52,787 nt of DNA from Clostridia bacterium (GTDB taxonomy: Bacteria > Bacillota > Clostridia > Christensenellales > Borkfalkiaceae), in the NCBI GenBank assembly GCA_017522945.1, contig JAFWXT010000085.1:1-52787 (forward strand). Direction: 5' to 3'. The notes below the pieces were generated by a model. The model worked only from the letters and a program-made list of their open reading frames with translations, searched no databases and was not told the DNA's origin. Shown here in pieces: positions 31,685 through 41,451 of the stretch; position 1 is the stretch's first letter; each line of letters opens with the position of its first letter. Both the position numbers and the translations under genes were made by a program.

Positions 31685-32017
31685 ATGGCTGAAAAAATGG
31701 CAATACTTGGCGAAGGCGATAGCGTTCTTGCCTTTAAGGCTTGTGGAATAGATGCGTATTACGCAAGCGAAAGAGAAGAAGCTAAAGATTTATTAAGAAA
31801 ATTAGCCAAGCAATACACTATAATATTTATAACCGAAAAGCTTGCGGGGCAAATGGATGATTTATTAAAAAAGTTTAATCAATCGGCTTATCCTATTATA
31901 TTACCCGTACCGTCGGGTAGTAATAGCGACGGCTATGCTCGCGCAAAACTAAAAGAGCGTATGGAAAAGGCTCTTGGCGTTGATATTTTGTTTAACAAGG
32001 ACAGAGAGGAAAAATAA
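31685..32017 (+). CDS. ntpG: V/A-type ATPase subunit F (NtpG-type)
   Basis: This 110-residue protein is the small Rossmann-like subunit F, part of the central stalk. [20 protein letters not shown] and [17 protein letters not shown] match the family, and [10 protein letters not shown] lies before the C-terminal helix. It sits between subunits C and A as in other bacterial V/A operons, with an AAAGGATT ribosome-binding site. Enterococcus calls this gene ntpG. Confidence 0.92.
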   Translation: MAEKMAILGEGDSVLAFKACGIDAYYASEREEAKDLLRKLAKQYTIIFITEKLAGQMDDLLKKFNQSAYPIILPVPSGSNSDGYARAKLKERMEKALGVDILFNKDREEK

Positions 32018-32019
32018 TT

Positions 32020-33786
32020 ATGCAAGGTAGAATTATTAAGGTTGCAGGTCCGCTTATCGTTGCCGAAAATATGGCGGATTGTATGTTATACGACGTTGTT
32101 AACGTTGGTGAAAAAAATCTTATTGGCGAAATTATAGAACTTCGTGGGGATAAGGCGTCTATTCAAGTTTATGAAGAAACCGCCGGTCTTTGCGTTGGCG
32201 ACGCCGTTTATTCTACTGGCGAGCCTTTATCGGTTGAACTTGCGCCAGGTCTTATTGAAGGTATATTCGACGGTATTCAACGCCCTTTAACAACACTCGT
32301 TAAACAGTACGGCGATAGAATTACAAGGGGTATTAAGGTTAATAACTTAGACCACGAAAAAACTTGGAATTTCGTTGCTACTAAAAAGGTTGGCGATAAA
32401 GTAAGCGCAGGCGACGAACTTGGCTACGTTGACGAAACCGAAGTTGTGCGCCATAAGATTACAGTTCCTTTCGGTGTTCAAGGTGTTATTTCAAGCATTG
32501 AAAGCGGGCTATTTAATATTGAACAAACTATTGCCGTTATTAGCGATAACGGTGAAGATAAAAAGGTGTGTATGCTTAGAAAATGGCCTGTAAGAAAGGC
32601 TAGACCTTACAAAGAAAAAATGCCACCTTCTATGCCTATGATTACGGGGCAAAGGGTCATTGATACTCTATTCCCAGTAGCAAAGGGCGGTTGTGCAGCA
32701 GTACCAGGCCCATTCGGTAGCGGTAAAACGGTAGTTCAACACCAACTTGCAAAATGGGCAGATGCTAAAATTATCGTTTACGTAGGTTGCGGTGAACGCG
32801 GTAACGAAATGACAGACGTTTTAAACGAATTCCCCGAACTTAAAGACCCAACAACCGGTTACCCACTTATGAAAAGAACAATTCTTATCGCAAACACTTC
32901 GGATATGCCGGTTGCTGCTCGTGAAGCTTCTATTTATACGGGTATTACTATTGCAGAATATTTTAGAGATATGGGTTTAGACGTTGCTATTATGGCAGAC
33001 TCTACTTCTCGTTGGGCGGAAGCCTTACGTGAAATGAGCGGTCGTTTGGAAGAAATGCCGGGCGACGAAGGTTATCCTGCATACCTTTCTTCTCGTCTTG
33101 CCGAATTCTATGAAAGAGCAGGTATCGTTAAGGTTTTAGGTAGTGAAGACTTAACAGGTTCGATAACGGCAATCGGTGCGGTATCTCCTCCGGGCGGTGA
33201 CCTTTCAGAACCAGTTTCACAAGCAACGCTACGAATTGTAAGAGTGTTCTGGGGGCTTTCAGCTTCACTTGCTTATAAACGTCATTTCCCTGCAATCGAC
33301 TGGCTTGTAAGTTACTCGCTATACGCCGACAAATTAGGCGCATGGTTCAAGGAAAACGTTGGGGCAGATTATAACGAGCTTCGCGCTTTCGTTATGAGAG
33401 TTTTACAAGAAGAAGCTGAACTTGAAGAAATAGTTCGCTTAGTTGGTATGGATGCGCTTTCTTATAAAGAAAGAATGACTATGGAATGCGCTAAAATTAT
33501 TCGTGAAGACTATCTTCACCAAAATGCTTTCCACGAAATAGATACCTACACTTCACTTAATAAACAATATAAGATTTTAAAACTTATTTATGAGTTTTAT
33601 AGACTTGGCAATATAGCTATTGATAATTACGCTGAACTCGATGAAATCCTATCTTCTAAAGCAAAAGAAAGAATAGGTAGAGCTAAATATATCGAAGAGG
33701 GCGAAATTGAACAGTTAGACGTTATTCTTCGTGAAATGAACGTTGAACTTAAAAAAATAGCAGAGGCTGGTGAAAGTGATGTATAA
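32020..33786 (+). CDS. ntpA: V/A-type ATPase catalytic subunit A
   Basis: This 588-residue protein is the catalytic subunit that hydrolyses ATP. It has the N-terminal beta-barrel, the characteristic non-homologous insert (about 110-190), the Walker A GPFGSGKT and the following [12 protein letters not shown], and the [20 protein letters not shown] segment. Length is typical. It begins two bases after ntpG and overlaps the ntpB start by eight bases. AGAGAGGAAAAAT precedes the ATG. Confidence 0.98.
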   Translation: MQGRIIKVAGPLIVAENMADCMLYDVVNVGEKNLIGEIIELRGDKASIQVYEETAGLCVGDAVYSTGEPLSVELAPGLIEGIFDGIQRPLTTLVKQYGDRITRGIKVNNLDHEKTWNFVATKKVGDKVSAGDELGYVDETEVVRHKITVPFGVQGVISSIESGLFNIEQTIAVISDNGEDKKVCMLRKWPVRKARPYKEKMPPSMPMITGQRVIDTLFPVAKGGCAAVPGPFGSGKTVVQHQLAKWADAKIIVYVGCGERGNEMTDVLNEFPELKDPTTGYPLMKRTILIANTSDMPVAAREASIYTGITIAEYFRDMGLDVAIMADSTSRWAEALREMSGRLEEMPGDEGYPAYLSSRLAEFYERAGIVKVLGSEDLTGSITAIGAVSPPGGDLSEPVSQATLRIVRVFWGLSASLAYKRHFPAIDWLVSYSLYADKLGAWFKENVGADYNELRAFVMRVLQEEAELEEIVRLVGMDALSYKERMTMECAKIIREDYLHQNAFHEIDTYTSLNKQYKILKLIYEFYRLGNIAIDNYAELDEILSSKAKERIGRAKYIEEGEIEQLDVILREMNVELKKIAEAGESDV

Positions 33787-35149
33787 AGAATATAAAACTA
33801 TTAAAGAAGTAGTTGGACCTTTAATGCTTGTTGAAGGCGTTGAAGGCGTTGGTTATAACGAACTTGTAGAAATAACACAAAAAAATGGTGAAGTACGCCG
33901 TGGTAAAGTTCTTGAAATTAAAGACGATAAAGCTGTAGTTCAACTTTTTGAAAGCGCACAAGGTTTACAAATTTCAACTTCTAAGGCTCGCTTTTTAGGT
34001 AAGAGTATCGAACTTGCCGTTTCTGAAGATATGCTCGGTAGAGTATTCGACGGTATGGGTAATCCGCGCGACGGCGGTGCGCCCGTTATTGCAGATAAGA
34101 TGCTTGATATTAACGGCGAACCTATAAACCCTGCTGCTCGTGACTATCCAAACGAGTTTATTCAAACTGGTATTTCGGCAATCGACGGTCTAAACACTTT
34201 GGTTAGGGGACAAAAACTTCCTGTATTTAGTATGAGTGGCTTACCACATGCCGAACTTGCGGCCCAAATTGCCCGCCAAGCAAAGGTTAGAAATAGCGAC
34301 AGTAAGTTCGCGGTAGTTTTTGCGGCTATCGGTATCACTTACGAAGAAGCAGAATACTTTATTGATGATTTTAGAAAAACAGGCGCGATTGAAAGAACTG
34401 TATTGTTTACAAACCTTGCAAACGACCCTGCTATCGAACGTATTTCAACTCCACGTATGGCGCTTACTTGCGCGGAATATTTAGCTTTCGAGCTCGGTAT
34501 GCACGTTTTAGTTATTATGACCGATATTACCAACTATGCTGAAGCGTTGCGTGAAGTTTCAGCTGCTCGTAAAGAAGTTCCAGGTAGACGTGGCTATCCA
34601 GGTTATTTATATACCGACCTTGCTACTTTATATGAAAGAGCGGGTAGAATTAAGGGCAAAGAAGGCTCGATAACTCAAATTCCTATTTTAACGATGCCTG
34701 AAGATGATAAAACTCACCCTATTCCCGACCTTACCGGATATATTACCGAAGGACAAATTATTCTTTCAAGAGAACTTCATAAAAAGGGCGTAGTTCCACC
34801 TATTGACGTTTTACCATCACTTTCTCGTTTGAAAGATAAGGGTATCGGCGCGGGAAAAACAAGGGAAGACCACGCCGACACAATGAACCAACTTTTTGCA
34901 GCTTACGCGCATGGTAAAGAAAGTAAAGAACTTGCAGCAATACTTGGTGATTCAGCTTTAACCCCTACCGATAAACTTTATGCAAAGTTTGCCGAAAAGT
35001 TTGAAGAAAAATACGTTTCGCAAGGCTTCGAAGCAAATAGAACTATTGAACAAACTTTAGATTTAGGTTGGGAACTTTTATCAATGCTTCCAAGAACGGA
35101 ATTAAAGCGTATTAAAGAAAAATTCTTAGATAAGTATTTAAAACAATAA
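33779..35149 (+). CDS. ntpB: V/A-type ATPase regulatory subunit B
   Basis: Subunit B alternates with A in the hexameric head and lacks a working P-loop ([15 protein letters not shown] in its place). I start it at the ATG at 33779 ([20 protein letters not shown]), which lines up with the usual start of the family; a GTG three codons earlier is also possible. The 456 residues fit. Other landmarks are [20 protein letters not shown] and [20 protein letters not shown]. It overlaps ntpA by eight bases. Confidence 0.97.
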   Translation: MYKEYKTIKEVVGPLMLVEGVEGVGYNELVEITQKNGEVRRGKVLEIKDDKAVVQLFESAQGLQISTSKARFLGKSIELAVSEDMLGRVFDGMGNPRDGGAPVIADKMLDINGEPINPAARDYPNEFIQTGISAIDGLNTLVRGQKLPVFSMSGLPHAELAAQIARQAKVRNSDSKFAVVFAAIGITYEEAEYFIDDFRKTGAIERTVLFTNLANDPAIERISTPRMALTCAEYLAFELGMHVLVIMTDITNYAEALREVSAARKEVPGRRGYPGYLYTDLATLYERAGRIKGKEGSITQIPILTMPEDDKTHPIPDLTGYITEGQIILSRELHKKGVVPPIDVLPSLSRLKDKGIGAGKTREDHADTMNQLFAAYAHGKESKELAAILGDSALTPTDKLYAKFAEKFEEKYVSQGFEANRTIEQTLDLGWELLSMLPRTELKRIKEKFLDKYLKQ

Positions 35150-35168
35150 ATTATAAAGGAAAATAAGG

Positions 35169-35804
35169 ATGTCAAGGCTTAACGTTAACCCAACGAGAAT
35201 GGAGCTTAAAAAGCTTAAAGCAAGGCTTAAAACGGCTACTCGTGGGCATAAATTATTAAAGGATAAATTAGACGAAATGATTCGTCGTTTTTCCCTTTTA
35301 ATAAAACTTAATAAAAAGCTACGCGACGAAGTTGAAAGTCAGTTAGGGCAGGTGCTAAAGGAATTTGCTTTTGCTAAAGGTCAGTTGTCGAAAGGCGCGC
35401 TTGAAAACGCTTTTATGCTACCTACCGCTACCTTGCAACTTAAAAGGGGCACTACTTCTATTATGAACGTTGAAGTTCCTGCACTTTCGGTTGAAGAAAA
35501 AACCGGGAGCGAGCCTTATCCTTACGCGTTTGCTCAAATTACGAGTGAAGCCGATTATTCTGTTAAAAGAATAAGTGAAGTTGTTGCTAAACTCGTTAAG
35601 CTTGCCGAAGTTGAAAAACAAGTTGCTATGCTTGCCGACGAAATTGAGAAAAATAAGCGTAGAGTTAACGCTCTTGAATACGTTATGATTCCTCAACTTG
35701 AAGAAACTATAAGTTTTATTACCGGAAAACTTGACGAAAATGAAAGAGCTTCGATTACAAGGCTTATGAAAGTAAAATCAATGATAGCCGATAAAAACGG
35801 CTAA
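35169..35804 (+). CDS. ntpD: V/A-type ATPase subunit D (central stalk)
   Basis: This 211-residue protein is the central rotor shaft. It begins MSRLNVNPTRMELKKLKARL, the family start, and consists of two long antiparallel helices around a short beta segment, ending RRVNALEYVMIPQLEETISF, also typical. AAAGGAAAATAAGG precedes the ATG. It is the last gene of the operon, followed by a terminator. Confidence 0.96.
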   Translation: MSRLNVNPTRMELKKLKARLKTATRGHKLLKDKLDEMIRRFSLLIKLNKKLRDEVESQLGQVLKEFAFAKGQLSKGALENAFMLPTATLQLKRGTTSIMNVEVPALSVEEKTGSEPYPYAFAQITSEADYSVKRISEVVAKLVKLAEVEKQVAMLADEIEKNKRRVNALEYVMIPQLEETISFITGKLDENERASITRLMKVKSMIADKNG

Positions 35805-35817
35805 AATATACTAAAAA

Positions 35818-35872
35818 TCCACCTGCTTATTATCGGTAAAAGTGCCGTTAATTGTGCTATAGGTGGACTTTT
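35818..35872 (+). terminator. Terminator after the V/A-type ATPase operon
   Basis: TCCACCT pairs with AGGTGGA across a 36-base loop, followed by CTTTTTG. The gap 35805-36126 holds this and the next promoter and is otherwise AT-rich without a gene. Confidence 0.65.
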
Positions 35873-36014
35873 TGTTTGTTTTTAATATTTTTAAGGGCTT
35901 TATTTTGCTTTTTTTGCAACAAAAATATACTACGTGAATAATTATAAATTACACCGCGATTGTGATAAAATAAGGAAAAAAATAAAAAAAATTCAACTTT
36001 TTGCTTTTAAACTA

Positions 36015-36043
36015 TTGAAAAAAAAGTAAACTTGTGTTAATAT
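36015..36043 (+). promoter_or_regulatory. Promoter of the 867-residue membrane protein gene
   Basis: TTGAAA (36015-36020) and TAATAT (36038-36043) are 17 bases apart, with a leader of about 80 AT-rich bases. Confidence 0.5.
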
Positions 36044-36126
36044 ATTTACGTGTAAAAGTTATATTATAATATAAATATATATTTTAACTTCACATTTGTT
36101 AACTTGGCATTAGGGAGATACGTAAT

Positions 36127-38730
36127 ATGATGCTTAAAAAACGTTCACGAATAACGGCAATATTATTTACGCTTTTACTAAGCGTTAGTTTGCTGTTTTC
36201 TTCAGTAATCACCGTTTTTGCAGAGGGTGGGGCTCAAAGCGAAACTTTTGAATCTTACGCTGCAGCTCATAATCAAGAACTTATAGATTGTGGCATTATT
36301 AGCGAAAATTTAACTGAAATTTTTACAAATACTGGTTTTGAAAACGAAGAAAAGCTTGACCTTGCAAAATATTTGGTTGAAGTTATTTTGGTAGCTAGAA
36401 ATTCTTACGTTACTGAATACGGCGATGTTGCTGCCAAGTTTGAACCACATAGAGTTGAGGATATGCAAAAAGCTTACGCTGATGCGTTAGCTTGTTGTAT
36501 GGGGTTTAATGAGGAATGTTTTGCAGGCTTCAATTATGTCACCGTAAAAGGAATGCTTGAACAAGCTAAAGCGGATATGGACGCTGAGTTTGCTTTAATG
36601 GCTCAAACCGCTGAAACAGATAAAAACGCTTGGGAAGAAAAAGTTGCTTCGGCGCTTAAAGAGTTAGAAAATAAATATAACGAAAGAAGTGAACAAGCTG
36701 AAAGCAATTATAAAGACGAAGTTAAAGAAGTTTACGATGGCGATAAAAGCTATGTTAAAAAAATAAACGGTCTTAATTACGATCCTTCACAAATAGTTAG
36801 TCTTGAAGCTGAGTTAAAAGAATACAAAGATTCAGCACTAGATGCAATAGCAAAAGCGCCTATTAACGATATAGAATACGCAATGGTTTTATATCACGAT
36901 TGGTTAAGCGTTGTTGAAGGAAATAAATTTGCAAACGATTATACCGGGGCGGTTAAAGAAAAGGTTGACCTTTTAACTCCTGCGGCAAGAAAAGCAAAAA
37001 CAAAATACGAAAGCAGTAGCTCTTATGCAAGTTACAACGCTGAATATAAACTTTTAGTATCTTATTTGGATAACATTGAAGCCGATCCGTTATGGACGCC
37101 AGAAAGGACTACTTATTTACAAGATAGCCACAAAGTAATTACGATTACAGCTTTAAATGGTAATAATCCAGTAGAAGCAATACCTGCAAACTGCAAGTTA
37201 TATATCTATCAAACAAAGAACAGCTCGGCAAAAAGAAATGCATCTTTACTACTTAAAGAACAAGATAAAAAACTTTCGGTAGCATATTTTATTTCAATTT
37301 GGATTGAAAGAGGAATACACAAGTATGAACTTCCAAGCACAGTTGAAATTTTTAACGACAACGGAACGAGCAGAACAGTAAGCGTAACTTACGAAATTAA
37401 GTTCGACGTTAATAAATATTACGAAGAATACTTAAAAGATAGTAAAGAAAAATTATTACTTAATAATGTCAACGATGCCGTCAAGCATCTTGCTGAAGTT
37501 GAAGGTGAAAAACCATCTATATCTTACGGATATAAAGCAGGTAAAGATAATTTAGTAAAGCTTAACCAGATTACATTTGAAGGAGGCGTTCTTGTGTTTA
37601 GAACTAATTCACACTTAAATAGTTTCTTCCTTGCGGGAATAAACTTAGAATCATATTTAACTAGCCCAATCTTTTGGGTTATCGTGGTTGCTGCGTTTAT
37701 CCTACTAATTATTATCATTAAATTATTAGTAAAACACTGGAAGTACGTTATTAGATTTAAAACTAATGGTGGTAGCCACGTTAGTAGAGTTAGAGCATCT
37801 AAGGGCGAATACTTTGTTCTTCCTGAACCTCCTGTTAAAGATGGTTACGTATTTGCAGGTTGGTTTACCGATAAGGCGTTAACGGTAAGATTTATCGGCA
37901 ACTGTATGACCAGAAGAAGAAGCTTTAAGCTTTATGCTAAATGGGCAGCGCCCGTTGCAAGAGAGAGAATGCTTAAGTTCTACGACGTTCTTCGCGATAC
38001 TATGTGTTCATACAAGAAAGAGAGCTTTAAATCACTTCTTGGTCTTGCTGAAACTGAATTTATCGCAAGTATGGCGATGAAGGAAAATTACTTACAACTT
38101 AACTTAGCATTAAATCCAGACGAATTAAGAAAAGAAGGAATTACGGTTCTTACTGCAAAGGAAAAGAGATATGCCGAAGTTCCAGTTCAATTAAATATTT
38201 CTACCGAAGAAATGTTTGCTCAAGCACTTGATTTAACTAAACGCGTATTATTAAATAAGGGTTTACAACCTATTGAAGATTACGTTCCAGCTCCACCTTC
38301 TACCGAAGAAGAAAGAAAACGTGGCTTTGCATTCATTATTCACAACGAACGCGTTGCAAAAACCGCTGAAGATTATTTTGAACTTCTAAGAATTGCAGTT
38401 AAGTCTTACGTTCTTGAAAACGACTTAGGTAAGTTTAAACCTGGCGATAAAGTTACTCTTGCAAGAATTTACGTTACTAACGAAGTTGCTTGCTTACACT
38501 TACCAAAGATTAAGGGTGTTAAGGGCTTAAAGGGCTCGAAGAGAGCTCCATTTGCAGATACTCCTGTTGTATTCAAGATTCTTGCTCCAAGAGATATGCT
38601 TGAAGCATACGCTTTAATCGATAAGGTTATGAAAGCTAACGGATTTGTTAAACACCCAGAAAATGCAAACGATTTAGTTGACGTTAAAGTTCCTGCAACA
38701 AATGGCTTTGCTTATACTTTAATATTCTAA
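36127..38730 (+). CDS. Membrane protein with InlB-type repeat next to the transmembrane segment
   Basis: I do not recognise the overall family of this 867-residue protein. Residues 1-32 are a signal peptide (ITAILFTLLLSVSLLFSSVI). Residues 33-510 are helical, acidic and exported, with coiled-coil stretches. One transmembrane segment lies near 513-535 (WVIVVAAFILLIIIIKLL). Right after it comes an InlB/Flg_new-type repeat (about 543-612: IRFKTNGGSHVSRVRASKGE, GYVFAGWFTDKA, KLYAKWA), then a soluble C-terminal region of about 250 residues. If topology is as drawn, this repeat is on the cytosolic side, which is unusual. GGGAGATACGTAAT precedes two consecutive ATG codons. Monocistronic; function unknown. 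Confidence 0.75.
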   Translation: MMLKKRSRITAILFTLLLSVSLLFSSVITVFAEGGAQSETFESYAAAHNQELIDCGIISENLTEIFTNTGFENEEKLDLAKYLVEVILVARNSYVTEYGDVAAKFEPHRVEDMQKAYADALACCMGFNEECFAGFNYVTVKGMLEQAKADMDAEFALMAQTAETDKNAWEEKVASALKELENKYNERSEQAESNYKDEVKEVYDGDKSYVKKINGLNYDPSQIVSLEAELKEYKDSALDAIAKAPINDIEYAMVLYHDWLSVVEGNKFANDYTGAVKEKVDLLTPAARKAKTKYESSSSYASYNAEYKLLVSYLDNIEADPLWTPERTTYLQDSHKVITITALNGNNPVEAIPANCKLYIYQTKNSSAKRNASLLLKEQDKKLSVAYFISIWIERGIHKYELPSTVEIFNDNGTSRTVSVTYEIKFDVNKYYEEYLKDSKEKLLLNNVNDAVKHLAEVEGEKPSISYGYKAGKDNLVKLNQITFEGGVLVFRTNSHLNSFFLAGINLESYLTSPIFWVIVVAAFILLIIIIKLLVKHWKYVIRFKTNGGSHVSRVRASKGEYFVLPEPPVKDGYVFAGWFTDKALTVRFIGNCMTRRRSFKLYAKWAAPVARERMLKFYDVLRDTMCSYKKESFKSLLGLAETEFIASMAMKENYLQLNLALNPDELRKEGITVLTAKEKRYAEVPVQLNISTEEMFAQALDLTKRVLLNKGLQPIEDYVPAPPSTEEERKRGFAFIIHNERVAKTAEDYFELLRIAVKSYVLENDLGKFKPGDKVTLARIYVTNEVACLHLPKIKGVKGLKGSKRAPFADTPVVFKILAPRDMLEAYALIDKVMKANGFVKHPENANDLVDVKVPATNGFAYTLIF

Positions 38731-38745
38731 AAACAAAAAAATTAG

Positions 38746-38778
38746 CGCCTTGCTATCTAATAAATAGCAAGGTGTTTT
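38746..38778 (+). terminator. Terminator after the membrane protein gene
   Basis: CCTTGCTAT pairs with ATAGCAAGG around a seven-base loop, followed by TGTTTTTTT. Confidence 0.88.
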
Positions 38779-38794
38779 TTTATGTTGAAAAAAG

Positions 38795-38896
38795 TTATCC
38801 ACAATAATGGGCGATTTTTAGGTGAAAAAGTTGATAAATTTGTGGATAACTTATAACTTATCAACATTTACACCTTTTACTTATAACTTATCAACA
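38795..38896 (+). promoter_or_regulatory. Cluster of DnaA-box-like sites
   Basis: Two perfect DnaA boxes (TTATCCACA at 38795-38803; inverted at 38841-38849) lie with two TTATCAACA variants (38858-38866, 38888-38896) and a one-mismatch inverted site (38829-38837). Five sites fall in 102 bases, just before an AT-rich stretch and the amidase gene. The two perfect boxes are also an 11-base inverted repeat. DnaA binding is expected; whether this is regulation, titration or part of an origin is open. Confidence 0.6.
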
Positions 38897-38908
38897 TTTG
38901 CACGTTTT
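38849..38908 (+). repeat. Two 30-base tandem repeats carrying DnaA-box variants
   Basis: Units 38849-38878 and 38879-38908 differ at two positions. Each carries one TTATCAACA. The duplication doubles the number of potential DnaA sites. Confidence 0.85.
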
Positions 38909-38954
38909 AATAATAAATTAAACACATATATATAATATGATAGGAAAGATATAT

Positions 38955-39644
38955 GTGAAAAAGGTTATTAAAAGTGTAAGTTTGTGTATTTTAATAGGCG
39001 TTTTTTGTTTTAGCTTTTGTTTTTGCTTTAAAACCGATAAGGTTGCTAGTCCACCTAAAAAAATTACCGTTGTAATCGACGCGGGTCACGGTGGAATAGA
39101 CGGTGGAGTGAGTGGCGTTTTAACAAAGGTGAGTGAAAGTGAAATTAACCTATCTATTTCAAAAAAGTTAGCAAAAGTGTTTGAAGATAGTGGTTTTACA
39201 GTTGTTCAAACAAGGCGCTCGAGCGGTGGGTTGTACGGATTTTTGGGTGCGGGATTTAAAATGCGCGATATGCAAGCGCGCGAAAAAATTATTAAAGACT
39301 CAAACCCAACCTTGGTTATATCAATTCATCAAAATAATTTTAGCGACCACTCACGCCGTGGCGCTCAGGTTTTTTATCATATGGGAAGAGAGCAAAGTAA
39401 AGAATTCGCTATTTGTATGCAACAAGTGCTTAACAAAATGGAAGAAAATGCTAAAAAGTCTAGCGCACTTAGTGGAGATTATTACGTTTTAAAGGTTTCA
39501 CCTTGCCCGGCAATAATAATCGAGTGCGGATTTTTGTCAAACGAGCAAGATGAAAAATTACTTTTAAGTGAAGAATATCAACAAAAACTTTCAAATCAAA
39601 TATTTTACGGTTGCTTACAATACCTAACGAGTACAAAATATTAA
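38955..39644 (+). CDS. cwlD: N-acetylmuramoyl-L-alanine amidase, CwlD-like
   Basis: This protein is an Amidase_3 enzyme that cleaves the bond between muramic acid and the stem peptide. Zinc ligands are visible: VVIDAGHGGIDGG, the glutamate in SESEINLSISKKL and LVISIHQNNF; the C-terminal IIIECGFLSN holds the catalytic glutamate. An N-terminal hydrophobic segment exports or anchors it. I prefer the GTG at 38955 (229 residues), six bases after AGGAAAG, over the ATG at 38937, which sits on a TATAAT. CwlD makes muramic-lactam in spore cortex, but general wall amidases look alike. The DnaA-box cluster upstream may regulate it. Confidence 0.87.
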   Translation: MKKVIKSVSLCILIGVFCFSFCFCFKTDKVASPPKKITVVIDAGHGGIDGGVSGVLTKVSESEINLSISKKLAKVFEDSGFTVVQTRRSSGGLYGFLGAGFKMRDMQAREKIIKDSNPTLVISIHQNNFSDHSRRGAQVFYHMGREQSKEFAICMQQVLNKMEENAKKSSALSGDYYVLKVSPCPAIIIECGFLSNEQDEKLLLSEEYQQKLSNQIFYGCLQYLTSTKY

Positions 39645-39663
39645 AACAAATTGCCTAAAACAA

Positions 39664-39692
39664 TTGTAAAATAATGTAAAATATGATATAAT
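39664..39692 (+). promoter_or_regulatory. Promoter of the mrnC-recR run
   Basis: TTGTAA (39664-39669) and TATAAT (39687-39692) are 17 bases apart, about 70 bases before mrnC. The following six genes are tightly packed and probably share it. Confidence 0.65.
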
Positions 39693-39760
39693 ACAAGTTG
39701 AGCGTTTAAATAATTACTAAGGTCGTTATTTTGCGTATTTAACGTATTAAGGTAAAAACT

Positions 39761-40177
39761 TTGTTCGAAATTAGTCAAAAGATTCCACCCGAAAAAGCTA
39801 AATATATGAACGCAGTAGTTTTAGCCTATTTAGGCGACGCAGTTCATTGTTTATACGTGCGTGAAAAACTTGCATTTTCAAGCCAGGCAAAAAGCGGTGT
39901 TTTAAACAAAACTGCGGCATCTTTAATTTGTGCTACAGCGCAGGCTCAAGCTGCCGACAAATTGTTACCACTTTTAACAAAGGAAGAAAGTGATATTTTT
40001 CGCAGAGCAAAAAATGCAAAAAAACCTACTAAAGCTAAAAATACTTCGCGCGTCGAATACTCAAAATCAACTGGGTTTGAAGCGCTTATAGGTTATTTAT
40101 ACGTAACGGGGCAAGAAAATCGACTGAACGAACTTTTAGCAGTTCTTTACGAAAAAGGAGAAGAAGATGACGGTTGA
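39761..40177 (+). CDS. mrnC: Mini-ribonuclease III
   Basis: MrnC is a small RNase III-like enzyme without a dsRNA-binding domain that matures the 23S rRNA ends in Firmicutes. The 138 residues carry VLAYLGDAVHCLYVREKL, the catalytic-domain signature, and the later GFEALIGYLYVTGQ. The start is a TTG preceded by TTAAGG; an in-frame ATG 16 codons later would cut into the conserved N-terminus. It overlaps rlmB by 11 bases, an arrangement also seen in Bacillus. Confidence 0.92.
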   Translation: MFEISQKIPPEKAKYMNAVVLAYLGDAVHCLYVREKLAFSSQAKSGVLNKTAASLICATAQAQAADKLLPLLTKEESDIFRRAKNAKKPTKAKNTSRVEYSKSTGFEALIGYLYVTGQENRLNELLAVLYEKGEEDDG

Positions 40178-40886
40178 AGGTAAAAATGCTGTTAGCGAAC
40201 TTATAAAAACTCAAAAAACTATCGATAAGGTTTTAGTGCAAAACGGCATGCGTGACGCTGAGTCAAGAAAATTGATAAGTGAAATCCGCGAACGTGGCGT
40301 TAAAATTGCCTTTGCCGATAAATCGGTGCTTGATAAACAATGTAAAAGTGGTCGTCACCAAGGCTTTATCGCTTTCGTTACCGACTACGAGTATGCCGAT
40401 TTGTACGATATGATTGAAAATACTCGCGATAAGGATTGTTTCTTCTTAGTGCTCGACGGCATTGAAGACCCACACAATCTTGGAAGTATTATTAGGGTTG
40501 CCGAATGCGGTGGGCTTGACGGTATTATTATTGGCAAACACCGTAGCGCAAGCGTAACCGATACTGTAATGCGTATTTCGGAAGGTGGAGCAAACCATGT
40601 TGCAATTGCTAAAGAAACTAATATCAATAACGCAATCGATGCGCTAAAAGAAGCTGGCGTTTGGGTTTACGGATTAGAACTTGGCGGTGGCGATTTATAT
40701 AAAACCAATTTAAAGGGAAGAATTGCAATAGTAATAGGTGGTGAAGATACCGGCATCAACCGTTTAACCAAGCAAAAATGCGATGGTGTTGTAACTATTC
40801 AAATGCACGGAAAAATTAACTCTCTAAACGCTTCGGTTGCTTGTGGCGTTGCTGTGTTTGAAGCTCTTCGTCAAAGGAATAGCTAA
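40167..40886 (+). CDS. rlmB: 23S rRNA 2'-O-ribose methyltransferase (RlmB/TrmH family)
   Basis: This 239-residue SPOUT enzyme has the RlmB layout: a small N-terminal substrate-binding domain (about 1-75) and a knotted SAM-binding domain. Motif 1 is LDGIEDPHNLGSIIRVAEC, motif 2 is IAIVIGGEDTGINRL, motif 3 is INSLNASVACGVAVFE. RlmB methylates G2251 of 23S rRNA; related paralogues cannot be fully excluded, but linkage to mrnC and sigH supports RlmB. AAGGAGAAGAAG precedes the ATG inside mrnC. Confidence 0.92.
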   Translation: MTVEGKNAVSELIKTQKTIDKVLVQNGMRDAESRKLISEIRERGVKIAFADKSVLDKQCKSGRHQGFIAFVTDYEYADLYDMIENTRDKDCFFLVLDGIEDPHNLGSIIRVAECGGLDGIIIGKHRSASVTDTVMRISEGGANHVAIAKETNINNAIDALKEAGVWVYGLELGGGDLYKTNLKGRIAIVIGGEDTGINRLTKQKCDGVVTIQMHGKINSLNASVACGVAVFEALRQRNS

Positions 40887-41440
40887 TGAACGAACGTACT
40901 GATATTGAACTTATAGCCCTATTTAAAGGTGGACAAGATGAAGCTTTTAACGAGCTTTACGAAAGATATAAATATATGATTAAATCTTGCGCTCGTAGTT
41001 TCTTTTTGGTGGGGGGCGATAGCGAAGATTTAATGCAAGAAGGGGTTATAGGATTGCTTAAGGCTGTAAACAGTTATAACGGCGCAAACGCCTTTTCTAC
41101 ATACGCTTACACTTGTATTAAAAACTCACTTTTGTCAGCAGTTAAAAGGGCTCAGAGCTTTCGTAATAAGCCGTTAAATTATTCTATTTCGATATATAGC
41201 AACGGTTTTGAACTTACACCTACAACCGACCCAGAAGAAGAATTTATAGGTAAAGAGAGTGCCGATGAGTTAATTCAAAAGATAAATCAAAATCTTTCAT
41301 CTTTTGAAATTACCGTTTTAAAATTATATTTTGAAGGGCTTTCGTACGTAGAAATAGCAACTAAACTTAATAAAGAATCTAAATCAATAGATAACGCTTT
41401 ACAGCGTATTAAACGAAAAATAAGTAAAATACTTGTTTAA
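40886..41440 (+). CDS. sigH: RNA polymerase sigma factor, SigH-like
   Basis: This 184-residue sigma-70-family factor has region 2 (FNELYERYKYMIKSCARSFF, DLMQEGVIGLLKAVNSY) and region 4 (FEITVLKLYFEGLSYVEIAT, ending KSIDNALQRIKRKISK). The last segment is nearly the same as in Bacillus SigH, the early-stationary/sporulation sigma factor, which also lies near rlmB and mrnC there. Its ATG overlaps the rlmB stop by one base. Other 30-type sigma factors are possible. Confidence 0.87.
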   Translation: MNERTDIELIALFKGGQDEAFNELYERYKYMIKSCARSFFLVGGDSEDLMQEGVIGLLKAVNSYNGANAFSTYAYTCIKNSLLSAVKRAQSFRNKPLNYSISIYSNGFELTPTTDPEEEFIGKESADELIQKINQNLSSFEITVLKLYFEGLSYVEIATKLNKESKSIDNALQRIKRKISKILV

Positions 41441-41451
41441 AGGAGATAAAA

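Noticed and set aside
38849..38908. CRISPR array
   Set aside because: Two 30-base units abut without spacers and no cas genes are present.
38795..38937. Chromosomal replication origin (oriC)
   Set aside because: DnaA boxes and an AT-rich stretch are present, but there is no dnaA/dnaN next to it and genes on both sides run on the plus strand, with no switch of coding strand. Kept as a DnaA-box cluster only.
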